Shown piece by piece: positions 22,366 to 34,030 of a stretch of 64,000 nucleotides of DNA. Both the position numbers and the translations under genes were made by a program. Source of the stretch: Posidonia oceanica. Lineage: Eukaryota; Streptophyta; Magnoliopsida; Alismatales; Posidoniaceae. Below the pieces are notes generated by a model. The model was not told the DNA's origin, ran no database searches, and saw only the letters and a program-made list of their open reading frames with translations. Location: the NCBI GenBank assembly GCA_037176725.1, contig JAZBRS010000060.1, positions 51,612,001 to 51,676,000 of the forward strand, read 5' to 3'. The first letter of the stretch is position 1. Each line of letters opens with the position of its first letter.

Positions 22366-24957
22366 GACGCCTCTAGTATCTCAGTATGTCCCGGGACATT
22401 GGCAAGCTAGTCTTCCTCCGGATCCGGTCACCGAGTCTATCTTGATGACCGTTACTCGCGTTTCGAAGACGCCATTGCCCCCTCCTTCCCAGGGATACGT
22501 CACCCTTGACATCCCTCCTACCGCTGCTGCGACTTTTACTGTAGCACCTATTCCTCCCGGACAGTCTGTGTCCGTGCCATTTGCTTCTCAATCTTCGCCG
22601 GCACTGCACTTCAGCGTTCCTGCTGACGGGACGCCTAAGGCTCAGTACCAGCACCTGATGGAGCTTGCCTAGAGACTGCAGGGCATGGCTCTATCAGTTC
22701 GTCCCTCCTGTACTCCTGTCGCTCCTGAGGTTCCTTCAAGGCCAGTTCCTGCATTTCATGCATTTACCTCTACACCTCCGCCTCGACCATCGTCTCAACT
22801 GCTCACGGTTCCGACGATGGGGGCCCATTTACCACCTCCTTCTGCACAACACTTAGAACAGCATGCTCCTCTTCCCCCTGGTGGTCAGTCCTTTGGGCTG
22901 GCTGGAGCCCAATACCCCACCGGCTCGCTGTCTGGCACCCTGCCTGTACAGCAACTGGCGCTCCAGCATCCTACCCCTCCCACAGCACAACATGTCATCT
23001 ACCCTCCTCCCTTGCATCAGGCCCAGAACCCTGCATACATCCCTGCATACACAGTTCCCCAGCACGGATACGCCGGCCATCCCGTTGCTCCACCAGGCGA
23101 CGCTATGGTAGATCCAGAGGAGCACTTAGGTGCGACCCATTCGGCGTATGTGCTCACTACCCCTGCCGATCCCTCTCCTATGGCAGCAAATCCAGACCCC
23201 ATCAACTATCGGATGGACGTCTTGGAGAAGGCACTATGATTAGTGCAGGTACTGAGCACCAGACCTACCAATTCCAGGACCTCTGTTGCTTTCCAGAGGC
23301 GGTACTCCCTCCGAAGTTCAAAATCCCGGACTTCGACAAATACAATGGTAGGGGCTGCCCCGTAGCATACCTGAAGGCGTATTGCGGTGATCTCGCTCAG
23401 CTTCAGGCTGACGAGAGGTTGCTGATCTGCCTGTTCCAGAAGAGCTTGACCGGGCCGGCACTCAAGTGGTTCACGTCACTGGATATGTCAGCCATCAAGA
23501 CTTGGAACGACCTCAGTCAGGCGTTCCTGGAACAATACTCTTTCAACCTCAATCTAGTCCCAAAGCGGGCGGACTTGATCGCAATCAAGCCGAATCCCAG
23601 CAAGCCGTTCGGGGAGTACGTCGGCCGCTGGCGCGCCCTTGCTTCACAGGTTCGAGATAGACCCTCTGACGAGGAGTCTATTGAGATCGTTATCAAAGGG
23701 GCACAGCCATCTCTCGGGGCTCTGCTTAGCATTCAACCAGTCACTACTTTTGCAGCACTTATCCAAGCTGGAGCGCGCGTGGAGAGTTCTTTGCGGAGTG
23801 GCAACTTCCCAGCTCTCTCTGCGTTCGCTAAGCAAGCCGCGATCAACAGTAACAGTGCCAACTACAGCACCTCCAACAACAACAGCGGTAGCAGCAACAA
23901 CCGGCCCAAGAAGAAAGACGCTCCGAAGACCGCTGTTGCATTCGTCGACTCTCCTACTGTGCCTGTTCACCTGTAGTCCCAGCCTGCCCCAGCTCAGATG
24001 GTGTATGCTCCTACATCTAGGAATCCACCCACACCACAGATCACTACCACCGCTAGACCGATCTACCCCGCCGCACCGGTTCAGCAAGGCTCATACTAGA
24101 GGCAAAGAAGGCCTCCTACTGAGAAGCGAAAGTTCACCCCACTGGTGGAACCGCTCACGGCCATCTTGCCAAAGTTTGCATCGCTCCTGAAGTTCTCGGA
24201 GGTTCGTCTGCCCCCAAATCCATTGCCGCATTGGTTTAAGGCGAACCTCTTTTGCAATTTCCATCGAAGTGTCGAGCATTCAACGGATAATTGCTACTCC
24301 CTGCGGAACGCAATTCAAGACGTAATCGAATCGGGAACGATTGTGATTGACACGCATGAGGCATCCACTCAAGCACACACTCATGCATCTGCTCATTCAG
24401 CTGTTCCCCCTCATTTTGGCATCGTCCGCCAACCTCTATCGGAGCACTCTTATCCGGGAGGGGTGGGAACCTTAGGCATTCACTCTGTTTTTCCTTCTAG
24501 GCCTACTACATCTGTAATAGACCCCTCTGATCTGATCTCTGATATCTCTAAGCCTTTCCCTATTAATCTCTATCTTGCGGCTGTTGCTGGCTCCGAGTCG
24601 AGAGTTCACATGATCCGACCGTGTGCCAGGCCGGAGCGCCCCTTCGCGCCCCCTGCTGTGCTTCCTCAGGCTCAACCCCCTGTACACCTCCTAGCTAGGG
24701 CCCAGCCTAGATCCCTTGTCCATCTCTTAGGGCTGCCTCAGCTAGAATCCCCTGTACATCTTCTAGGCAGACCTCAACCAGCCCCTGCCGTCCCACCCCA
24801 ACAACCTTACCATTTAGATAGACCTCAGTATCCAGTAGGTCCCCCTGTAACCCCTCCTGTGCTCGCAGCACGTGCTCCTGTGGTTATTGACTTAACCCTG
24901 GACACCCATCGCGTCCCTTACAACTACGCCACAGAAATGTGTGTGGAAGTAACGTGA
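22366..24957 (+). pseudogene. gag: gag, main part, element B
   Basis: Gag forms the virus-like particle. After a Pro-rich N-terminus (22366-23239), the Tat gag domain runs over about 23310-23790: FKIPDFDKYNGRGCPVAYLK, FQKSLTGPALKWFTSLD, AFLEQYSFNLNLVPKRADL and GEYVGRWRALASQV. Further on, CNFHRSVEHSTDNCYSLRNA (about 24253-24312) is a C-x2-H-x5-H-x4-C finger, as in other Tat gags. Defects are TAG at 22670-22672, loss of one base near 23240-23255, TAG at 23974-23976, TAG near 24098 and TGA at 24955-24957. From 23250 onward gag and protease share one frame. Confidence 0.88.
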
Positions 24958-25848
24958 TCGGGGAGGGTCTATAGACCCCCAGCACCGGCAGTTAGGCCAA
25001 ACTATCCTGAACCTATTATGCCCCCACCCTCTAACCAACCCATAGCACATCCGACCTCTAACCTACTTGTAGTAAGCCAAATCCTTGCCCAACCTGTAGC
25101 AACCCAATCTCCTGTGACTAACCCTTTAGAGCTTGCCAAAACTACCCCTCCTACTGCCAAGAAAAACCAACCCGAAGCTGACATAACCACTCAACTTAAG
25201 AAGGTCAAAGCCGACATTTCCATTTGTGACCTAATCCACACCTCTGCTGAACACCGCAAGGCTTTTCTTCGCGTGTTCCAAGCTGCCCGTGTGTCCCAAT
25301 CTATTGAGCCTTCAGCTTTGGAAAGCATGGTAGGGATGATTGCGGAGCCCCAGGTCATCTCTTTTACAAGTGATGAACTGCCTCCAGTGGGGATTAATCA
25401 CAATCAACCCCTGTTCATCACGGTTCAGTTCAAAAACTTTCTCATTCCTCTAATGCTGGTTGATAACAGGTCAGGCCTTAATGTCTGTCCCTTGCGTACT
25501 GCAACTAAGCTCGGATTCAAAGCCGAGGATATCACACCAGCCATGAAAGGAATGACAGCTTTTGACAACACCCACCATGACGCTCTAGGGATCCTGATTA
25601 TTCCTCTTGCTATTGGCCCGGTCGTGTTCGATGTAGAATTCTATGTCGTCGACTTAAAGCCAAACTTCAACTTTCTGCTTGGGCGCCCTTGGCTCCACAA
25701 GCATCAGGTCGTTCCCTCGACCCTCCATCGAATGATAAAGTACCGTCATGGCGATGATGTCATTGTCGTCATGGTGGAGAACTTTGAGAAGGAGCGGATC
25801 GAGGCAGTCTCCCCCGTCTCTTCACAAACTATCCCTTTTGACTCTTAG
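24958..25848 (+). pseudogene. Aspartic protease region of element B
   Basis: This protease would cut the polyprotein. The ORF 25018-25848 (276 aa) holds the flap-type region FDNTHHDALGILIIPLAI and the C-terminal NFNFLLGRPWLHKHQVVPST followed by LHRMIKY, typical of Tat proteases. The active-site motif normally reads VDNGS but here is VDNRS (near 25462-25476): Gly is Arg, explained by one G-to-A change. It is in the same frame as gag, fitting a gag-pro-pol fusion. The TAG at 25846-25848 stops the frame. Domain recognition is firm; loss of activity is inferred. Confidence 0.85.
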
Positions 25849-27477
25849 ACTTCCGAAGCCTTGTATCACGTTAATCGGTGTGAGCCAGTTAACTTCATTC
25901 CTGATCTTGAATGCACCAACTCCTTCACCATTCACAACAACCCCTTCCGAATGGTCGAGAATGTATGTCACAGGTGGGGTTACGTAAAGGGTACACCGCT
26001 CGAGCGTCACGGCCAGGGGATCGCTGAGCCGATCGTAGCGGTGGAGTGGAGGAAATCTGAAGGCCTCGGTTATGAGCCCAAGCCCAACGGAGATCATTGC
26101 TTTCAGCTGAAGGATCAGGAACCAGCCATCCCCAGAGACCTCACTAACTTTACCAGTGCAGGAGTTCTGGGATCAACTGATGATCAAGCCGCGGTGCCGG
26201 CAGAAGATTGGGTCTGCATTGAGGACTACTACTCAGATGAGGAGCAGTCTGGCACAGTAGAGGCAGTCCCAACTGGCAGCAAAGCTCTGGTCAGCATAGA
26301 GGCACCACAGTCGGTTTGCTTGGCTCTACCTTCAACAGATACAGCAGACAATTCAACAGGCCCTATGGCAGAACTGACAAGCTCTTACATTTCTACAGCC
26401 ACATCTGCATCACAAGCACAAGCAGCAACGGCAGCTCAGAAGTCAGTGACACTCCTTCAGGCACAATCAAGCAGGCTACCTGCGGTCGCAGTCGCATCAG
26501 TACCACTGTCACTCTCTCGGAGGGACAGTCGGTGAATTCAGTCAGCAGTGCGACTCGTCCAACTTCAGCAGCCGCATCACCGAGAATGCAGCCGGCGCAG
26601 TCCGCTTCACATCCTCCTGCCGCAAAACAGCAACTTTTGTGGTAGGCACCCATGGCGTCAAAGGCCGCACTCTCACAGTCACAACCAGATGCAGAGGGCC
26701 AGTTGAGCACCATAGTCTCCCAGCCCTTGGGCCCTCAGAAGAGCACCTCTGCCTGCCCTCCAACTGCAACAGTGACCCTGGCAGCATACCCATCTATGGC
26801 CCCACTGACCAGTCTATTTGGATCTCCGATGCTGAAGCTGCCGCAATCAGGCGCGCTTGTGAGCCAGACCATGCAAATATCAAGGGCAGCAATCCATCTT
26901 GCAGCTAGGCCAGAGCCGTAGGCCCCCGATGCCTACTACGTCGACTCACCCTCGGATGAGGAGGAAGGAGTGGCGGTAGAAGCCTAGGTCGATTCATGGA
27001 TGTTCGACTTAGAGCTACTTTATCAGGAACAGCTCAAGTCGATAGTAGAAGACCTGGCAGAGCACCAAGCCACAGAAAGGAAAGGGAAAGCCGTGGCTAC
27101 GGACCCTCCTCTGCAAGAAGACCTTGCCTCTATCATGGTCCTGGAAGAAGACTCAGTAGTACCAGACCTCCCTAGACCAGATGAGCTCATCACTCTGCAA
27201 CCAGAAGTTGGGTCTAGGTGGTTTGTGCAGCACATGCCTCACTCAGGCAGTGTAGCAAGCGGCAGTGCCCAGATCAGCCGCTAGTCCAGCATACCCTCCA
27301 CAAGCACACTAGAAGACTCAGAGGAGGAAGCACTAGCAGTCCAAACAGCAGCAGTAACAGAGCAGAAAGCAGAATCAGTAACAGAATTGTCAGTTGCCTC
27401 AGTAACAGAATTATCAGCAGCCTTAGCAACAGGGCCATCAGCAGAATCAGCAGAACACCTAGCAGAATCAGTCAGGC
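25849..27477 (+). pseudogene. Protease-RT linker of element B
   Basis: This is a broken, low-complexity connector. It is open in one frame to 26533-26535 (TGA) and continues in another frame (26652-26921, 27000-27284), so a frameshift lies between. It contains acidic segments (YYSDEEQSG near 26227; DEEEG near 26957) and Thr/Ser/Ala-rich runs. From 26958 it matches the first 500 bases of the window (element A) closely. It stops at the internal deletion. Confidence 0.7.
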
Positions 27478-28675
27478 ACCCGGTACCTCAACAGTAGACA
27501 AGAGAACTCTGACGCGTCTGGCATCAAAGTATGTATTGGGGGCAAGAAAGTTGTACAAAAGATCATACAATCAAATGCTCTTGCGCTGCCTGAACAAATC
27601 AGAGGCTGATGCGCTGATGCTTCAAGAGCATGCGGGGACCTACGGCCCGCACATGAATGGCGTCCTCCTGGCCAAAAAGATATTGTTGCATGGATACTAC
27701 TGGCTGACTATGGAAGCAGACTGCTGCCGATTCGTGCGTAGATGCCACAACTGCCAAGTGCATGGCAACTTTATTCGGACACCCCCTCAAGAACTGCATA
27801 GCATGTCATCGCCATGGCCCTTCTCCACCTGGGGGATTGATGTCATTGGCGCCATCCACCCTCCAGCTTCCAACGGTCATCGTTACATTCTGGTAGCGAT
27901 TGATTACTTCACCAAGTGGGTGGAAGCGACCTCCTACAAAACAGTGACTACTGTGGCTACAGAAAAGTTCATCAGAAACAATATCATAGCCCGGTACGGG
28001 GTCCCACATGCAATCATATCTGATAATGGCACAAATTTCATTGCTAAGAGGATCGAAGACTATCAGTAGAGCTTCAGTATCAAACACCACAGATCCTCGC
28101 CTTATCGGCCGCAGAGGAACGGTGCTATGGAGTCTGCCAACAAAAATCTGGTCAAAATCCTGAAGAATATGGCGGAAACTCATAAGGACTGGCACGACTA
28201 GCTTCCTTACGTGCTCTAGGCGTATAGGACATTTGTCCGGACTTCAACAAGTGCCACCCCATACTCTCTGGTGTATGGCATGGAGACGGTGTTGCCTATT
28301 AAGGTAGAGATCCCCTCACTGCGGATCCTACACGAAGCTGAGTTGGAAGAAGCAGAATGGGTCGAAGACCACTGCGTCCAACTGAATCTGATTGATGAGC
28401 ACAGGCTGCAAGCTATGCATAATGCTCACTGCTACCAAAAGAGAATGGCCAGGTCATACCTAAAGAAGGTTCAGCCAAGAGGCTTCCAGATAGGGGACCT
28501 TGTTCTGTGCGCCATTCACTTGTCTGCTGGTCGAGGGAAGTTCCGACCTAACTGGTGTGGCCCCTTTGTGGTCAAACAAGTCTTTTCGAGAGGCGCTGTA
28601 ACTCTTGAGGATATGGATCAGGTCGAGCAGTCTAAGCCCGTCAACCTCTGCTACCTCAAGAAGTACTATCAGTAG
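27478..28675 (+). pseudogene. pol: Integrase fragment of element B, joined to linker by deletion
   Basis: Directly after the junction (GTACCTCAAC, 27483-27492) the frame enters the integrase. It shows the zinc finger (EHAGTYGPH, CHNC) and the core D (GIDVIG), D (SDNGTNF) and E (GAMESANKN), followed by the GPF module and YLKKYYQ at the end. Compared with element A, about 2.37 kb (RT, RNase H, aRNH) is gone. Stops are TAG 28067-28069 (A: CAG), TAG 28199-28201 (A: AAG) and TAG 28217-28219 (A: TGG). It cannot give an active pol. Confidence 0.9.
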
Positions 28676-30176
28676 CCCAAGGCGGCCCCATTGCAGACAC
28701 TTCCTTCCATCCATACACTTGCATTGTCACTCCTTACATTCTCATCTCACCCGCATCTTCTATCTTGTCTCCTACTTCTATTCATGTACATTCGATTATA
28801 CTTCTTCTATCCTTCTCTTACACATCTTCTACCACATTTCATCTTCTCCATGCATCATCTCTTTTCAAATCATCATCGTCATCCTCTCAGATCATGCATT
28901 GCATTTTCTACCCGGTGATGAAAACTGGAAGTGCTTGCCTGCTCTGGAAGGAGTCCACCTTGCCTCACCCGGCACTGCTCAGATGTCTTAGCTAGTGAGG
29001 GAGCCACCATCAATCAGGACAGGCGAACTGCCTAAACTTGTAAGGACATACAGCTCTGAAGGAGAAAAAATGCTAGGATGTGAGTTCAGAAAAAAAAAAA
29101 AGAGAGAATTGGCTTCTAGGCTCGGGCACGTCAAAAAGAACAGAAGGCCAAGACAGAAGCCGGCCCTAGAGATAAGGGTGTGCAGTCTAACCATGCTCCT
29201 TCTACCCATCTCATAGCAGACCCAAAGTCCACATCCATTACAGCCCAAACACCCTTCTTTTGCCTCCAAAATGGGGATAGCAAAAGTCTGTAAAAAAAAA
29301 GGAGAAAAAGAAATCAAACAAGCAAGAAAAAAAAAAGAGAAGAAAAACAAAAAAAAAGGAGAAAAAGCAAGCAAAGAAAAAAAAAAGAAAAAGAAAGAGG
29401 GTTAGACAAGAATCAGCCCGAAAATACAAGCAATATCATCCCCCCGTACCTCAGAAAGAAACCAAGGGTGTAAGCCTAAAAAGGTTCACACCTCCCACCT
29501 CCAAAAGCAAACACTTACCATCTCCTAGCTAGGGACAGGGAAAGCCTGCACACTCTTGAGGGAGAAAACAAAAAAGAGAGCAGAAAAAGCAGGTGTAGGT
29601 CCTGAGAGTTTGGCAGGTAACCTGTCCTCACCACACCACCACCTGTATACTGCCAACACCCGTTCTGGAGTGCCACCAGCAAGCTAAGAGTCCAAGTAGG
29701 GCCCAGTGAGTCAAGGACCACTCCCTTCCTCTGCAGTAGGCACCAAAGCACTCCGTATGCTGAGGGCACCAAAGCATACTAATCATCTCTTAAAACATAT
29801 CAATCTGCATCATGCATACATGCATCTCCAGTCATCCCTTCCTTCTTCTCAATCGTTCCGCTCTGCAACTTGCCTCGACTCTGAGACAGTACTCTTGCCA
29901 AGCATGCACTGGCGCCGCTCGAGCTGCGCTGGTCCAGATCTCCTGCCAGTCCTCGCCCCCGTGTCAGCAAGACTGCTACAGAATTCTCCTGCCTATGTGT
30001 GCTTAGCTGCTATATTCTGATATTAACTGCTAAATATATATTGAACTGCTTTATCAGCTTCAGATGCTACTTCCTCTTAAAGATTATATGCCTGTGTGAT
30101 CTGACTGTCTACAGTATTGATAACAGGTACCTTCAAGCTCTGCGGCATCGGCCTATTTCACCATGCGGCCTGCGCC
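28676..30176 (+). other. pol-to-extra-ORF spacer of element B
   Basis: This spacer is the homologue of 4081-5546 with no ORF of its own. A-rich runs lie at 29085-29100 and 29290-29400. The candidate 3' splice site CTGTCTACAG (30105-30114) before the extra ORF is conserved with A. The part around 28975-29020 (GTGAGGGAGCCACCATCAAT) is also conserved in reverse in D near 47680-47720. Confidence 0.6.
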
Positions 30177-31379
30177 ATGGGTTATCCTACTCTTGAAACC
30201 CCAGTGCACTGTTCTAAAGCCCTACGGGGTTGGATAGGCAAGCTTACTCAGGAAGACTGCGAGAAGCTGCGCCTCTGGGGCATACCTACAAAACTGCTGA
30301 AGGCGGCTAATGTCGAAGTGAGCCGTCACCTTCTGTGCACTGCCGCAAGATTCTGGAAGCCGGCGCACCATGTCTTCCGCTTGGGAAGGACTGAACAGAC
30401 ACCAACTCTAGAGGAGGTGCGCCGCATCTGTGGCTTCTCCCGGCTGATGGGACCGCCCATTTTCATGAGGCGTGGCAAGTACATAGCGGTCCTCTGCAAG
30501 CTATCTAGGCTATCTACTGACTAGTGCCAGCAAAGACTGATCTGCACCAGCAGTCCCACACCCATGCTGTGCCTGCATTACTTTGATGAGATCATAGACA
30601 AGCGCGCTGAACTCGGAGACGATCTATGGCTTCGGGGATTTGTCACCCGATTTCTAGGAGAACTAATATTCACTCATGGCTGGATGATAGTCGCGATAGA
30701 AATTGCTGAAATCGCACTAGCTGTGGTGACTAGGCAGATCGACTTGGCACTAGTCGTCTTGGCTGAAACATACTGCGGACTGGACCGCTTCTCTCACCAC
30801 TGCCGCCACTTCCTCGGCTGCGGAGTTCTAGTACAGATCAGGCTGGCTGCACACCTTGAACTGAACTTACTGCGCCCCTGGGGCCACGCTATCGAAACAT
30901 ACTGCAACAGCGGCCACGCTAGGACAATCAAGAGCGTCCCCGAAGAATACAAGAAGCTATCTGAGCTGACGGACGACACCGTCACATGGCGCATCATTCC
31001 ATTTGCGGCTGAGCCTTTTACTATCTTCTTCGATACCCGCGATGTGCGACTCGTGGTGCTGCCTGGATTCACCGGAGGCGTGGAGTATCACCCCATCCGG
31101 GTCATGCAGCAGTTCGGCCTCCAGCAGGGCGCTTTCATAGACAGCATAGCCCCAAGGCTCCTTCAGACATATCCATATGGTTCAACATCTGCTACAACTA
31201 AGCTGGCTGATCTTATGCAGCATGGAGTGCGGTCTACTGACCTGGTATCTGCACAAGGCTCGGGATGCACTCCCGAATATCTAACAGAGGTACAAGCATT
31301 CTGGCCTATCAATGAGATACCTCCTGCCGCTCCCCAGTTCCCTGACTCCGGAAAGGCAAAGAAAGCCCAGACCGACTAG
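30177..31379 (+). pseudogene. Extra ORF: DUF7745 / plant-mobile-domain-like protein, copy B
   Basis: This is the same 400-codon ORF as at 5547-6749, better preserved, with a single stop at 30522-30524 (TAG where copy A has TGG, Trp). Order of recognisable blocks: LTQEDCEKLRLWGIP, RFWKPAHHVFRLGRTEQTPT, EVRRICGF, a middle region LVVLAETYCGLDRFSHHCRH, then TVTWRIIPFAAEPFTIFFDT and YHPIRVMQQFGLQQ. It ends with a basic tail (GKAKKAQTD). The start ATG (30177) is the first Met shared with copy A. Its place downstream of pol in the sense direction matches the extra ORFs known from plant Ty3/gypsy elements. No catalytic function is known for the family. Confidence 0.77.
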
Positions 31380-31968
31380 AACGTCCATGTAACTGCCTGC
31401 TTGTTTTATGCTGTAAACTTTTGGCCTGCCACAGGCATGTAATCAAGTTCAATCAATACAAAGGCGTTCTGAGCCATCTGTTTGCATTCCAAATCTGCTA
31501 CAAGTGCATGCATGATCATATCAATCATATCTGCAGGGCCCCTGGCCAAACTTGCTGCCGAACACCGCAGGAAAGTCCTCCTCAATCAACCCAAGTGCTG
31601 ACCCATGCCATCCGAGCAAGCAAAGCTGCTGGGCACCACCATCTGGATCTTCATCCTCGGGCTGGCACCCCCAACTGCCCGACGATAGGTCCGTCAACCT
31701 GTCATCCTTGGGCTGGCACCCCCAACTGCCCGGGGATAGGTCCGTCAACCTGTCATCCTCGGGCTGGTACACCAAACTACTTGTCTGGCAAACACGACAG
31801 TTTTATCTTTACCCTTTGTTTTTGATGCCAAGGACGTGCTGGCCAACCCCTGGTATCATCCTGATACCAGGGGCATCTTTTGATCGCCCCTTGGTATCAT
31901 TCTCCCTCTCTTTCTTCCGTGATATTCCTGGTATCATGGGATGATTCGCCCTCACGAAACTCATTCAT
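31380..31968 (+). other. 3' segment of B with perfect hairpin and PPT-like box
   Basis: This non-coding segment is homologous to 6750-7293. The units GGGCTGGCACCC and CCAACTGCCCG are duplicated near 31660-31780. At 31849-31871 the arms CCTGGTATCA and TGATACCAGG form a perfect 10-bp inverted repeat around TCC. It is followed at once by GGGGCATC, the end of the PPT consensus. Confidence 0.6.
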
Positions 31969-32350
31969 TTGCCGACCGATAAGTCCGATATCATATCATC
32001 TTTTTCCCTTTGCCAGCCGATAAGTCCGATATCTTATCATTCCTTCATCCTCTCTTTGCCGGCCGATAAGTCCGATATCTTATCATTCTATACTTTTATT
32101 CATTTGCCGGTCGATAAGTCCGATATCTTATCACCTCTTCCCCTTTGCCGGCCGATAAGTCCATTATCTTATCATTCCTTCATCCCCTCTTTGCCGGCCA
32201 ATAAGTCCGATATCTTATCATTCTATTCTTTTATTCATTTGCCGGCCGATAAGTCCGATATCTTATCATCTCTTTCCGTTTACCGGTCGATAAGTCCGAT
32301 ATCTTATCATCTCTTTCCCTTTGCCGGTCGATAAGTCCGATATCTTATCA
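31969..32350 (+). repeat. GATAAG-hairpin tandem repeat, element B
   Basis: There are about nine units with the core GCCGGCCGATAAGTCCGATA then TCTTATCA, separated by C/T-rich linkers of unequal length. It is a larger version of the 7294-7560 array. A short TCAATCAATC microsatellite follows (32360-32510). Confidence 0.9.
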
Positions 32351-32519
32351 ATCCCTTTCTTATCAGTCTCTTTCAATCATCAACCAATCTCTTCAATCAA
32401 TCATCAATCAATCAATCTTTTCCTTATCAACCTTTTCCTTATCAATCAATCAATCAATCAATCTTTTCCTTATCAACCCTTTCCTTATCAATCAATCATC
32501 AATCAATCAATCACTGCAC

Positions 32520-33478
32520 TTTTCGCTTGATAGGACCGTAAACTATCATCTTGGGCTGATATCCAAAACTATCCCGCAGTTGTGTTATACGGCTGACATC
32601 CAGTAACTGTCCCTTGTTATTGCACCTTTCGGTTGATTGGGCCGTAAACTATCATTCTCTGGCTGATATCCAAAACTATCACTTGCAATTACGTTATACG
32701 GCTGATATCCAGTAACTATCCCTTGCAATTGCTATTTCCGGTTGATAGGACCGTAAACTATTGCTCCCGGTTGATAGGCCCGTAAACTATCGCTTTCGGT
32801 TGATAGGACCGTAAACTATCACCTGCAATTGCATTATACGGCTGATAACCAGTAACTATCCCTCATGATTGCGCTTTTTGGTTGATAGGACCGTAAACTA
32901 TCGCTTCCGGTTGATTGGACCGTAAACTATCGCTTCCGGTTAATAGGCCTGTAAACTATCGCTTCCGGTTGATAGGACCGTAAACTATCGCTGCGCCAAT
33001 CATGTTATACGGCTGATAACCAGTAACTATCACTCGCAAATGCCCTTTCCGGTTGATAGGACTGTAAACTATCGCTCCCGGTTGATAGGCCCGTAAACTA
33101 TCACTTCCGGTTGATAGGCCCGTAAACTATCGCTTCCGGTTGATAGGACCGTAAACTATCATTCTCTAGCATTTACGTTATACGGTTGATAACCAGTAAC
33201 TATCACTCATGGATTGTGCTTACAGTTGATAAGACCGTAAACTATCACTCTCGATTGATAGGCCCGTAAACTATCGCTCCCGGTTGATAGGCCTATAAAC
33301 TATCGCTTCCGATTGATAGGGCCATAAACTATCCTGCACAATCATGCTTTACGGCTGATATCCAGTAACTATCACTCACAACTGTACCCTCCGGTTGATA
33401 GGACTGTAAACTATCGCTTCCGGTTGATAGGTCCGTAAACTATCGCTTCCGGTTGATAGGACCGTAAACTATCCGGCC
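32520..33478 (+). repeat. GATAGGACCGTAAACTATC tandem repeat, element B
   Basis: This is the homologue of 7588-8580. About 28-bp units are interspersed with the TTATACGGCTGATAWCCAGT variant. Unit order differs from A, so the arrays have been turning over independently. Confidence 0.92.
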
Positions 33479-34017
33479 GATAAGTCCGACATCTTATCAC
33501 CCTCTTCGCACGACTTTGTCCCAGGAAGACAAAGTCCCGCATTCCCTTGCGATAGGAGAGTCGGCCCCTCTCCCCTCGTGCTCCTTTTTGCTAGCTTGCT
33601 CCTCGGGCGGGGACAAGCTGTACTTTTCTTTCTCGCCTTGTCGCGCAAGTTTGGCCTGCTTGCCAGGTCTTTGCGCTACATCGTGGTTCTCTTTAGCATT
33701 CTTCTTTTGCATCATCTTTGCACTTTCTTTTCTAGCACTGCATACTAGTCCAACATCATCATCATCTTGTGCTACATCAGCATTCTTAACTGTACTAACT
33801 TTTGCACTAACATTTGCATTGCATTTGCATTAGCATGCATTGCATACATTGCATCTCATCCATCTGCACTTGCACTTTGCATTGCGGCAACGAGTTACGA
33901 CTTTCGGTGCATCCGCCAAATAAGTAACTCACGCCAATAGCAAACTTCTACTCCCGTCGGTCAGTTGGGGTGTCTTGTCAACTCTAAGCAGCAGCCTCGC
34001 TTCGCTTGACCTCGCTT
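33479..34017 (+). other. PPT-proximal segment of element B
   Basis: This holds a GATAAG-type terminal unit, C/T-rich sequence, GCATTGCAT repeats (33790-33870) and the conserved block with CACGCCAATAGCAA and GTGTCTTGTCAACTCTAAGC (33930-34000). No gene is seen. Confidence 0.6.
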
Positions 34018-34030
34018 AGGGAGGGGCATC
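34018..34030 (+). promoter_or_regulatory. Polypurine tract (PPT) of element B
   Basis: AGGGAGGGGCATC lies directly before TGTTGACACCCC. It is identical to the PPT at 9126-9138. Confidence 0.87.

Larger units (their letters stand above)
15245..34030 (+). mobile_element. Element B, internal region (contains nested solo LTR F)
   Basis: This is the internal region of a second copy of the A family. Order: PBS, leader, gag (split by solo LTR F), protease, linker, integrase fragment, spacer, DUF7745-like ORF, tandem repeats, PPT. RT and both RNases H are missing through a deletion of about 2.37 kb at 27478-27483. Without LTR F the internal region would be about 13.1 kb. It is flanked by LTR 1 (9139-15244) and LTR 2 (34031-40117). 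Confidence 0.9.
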
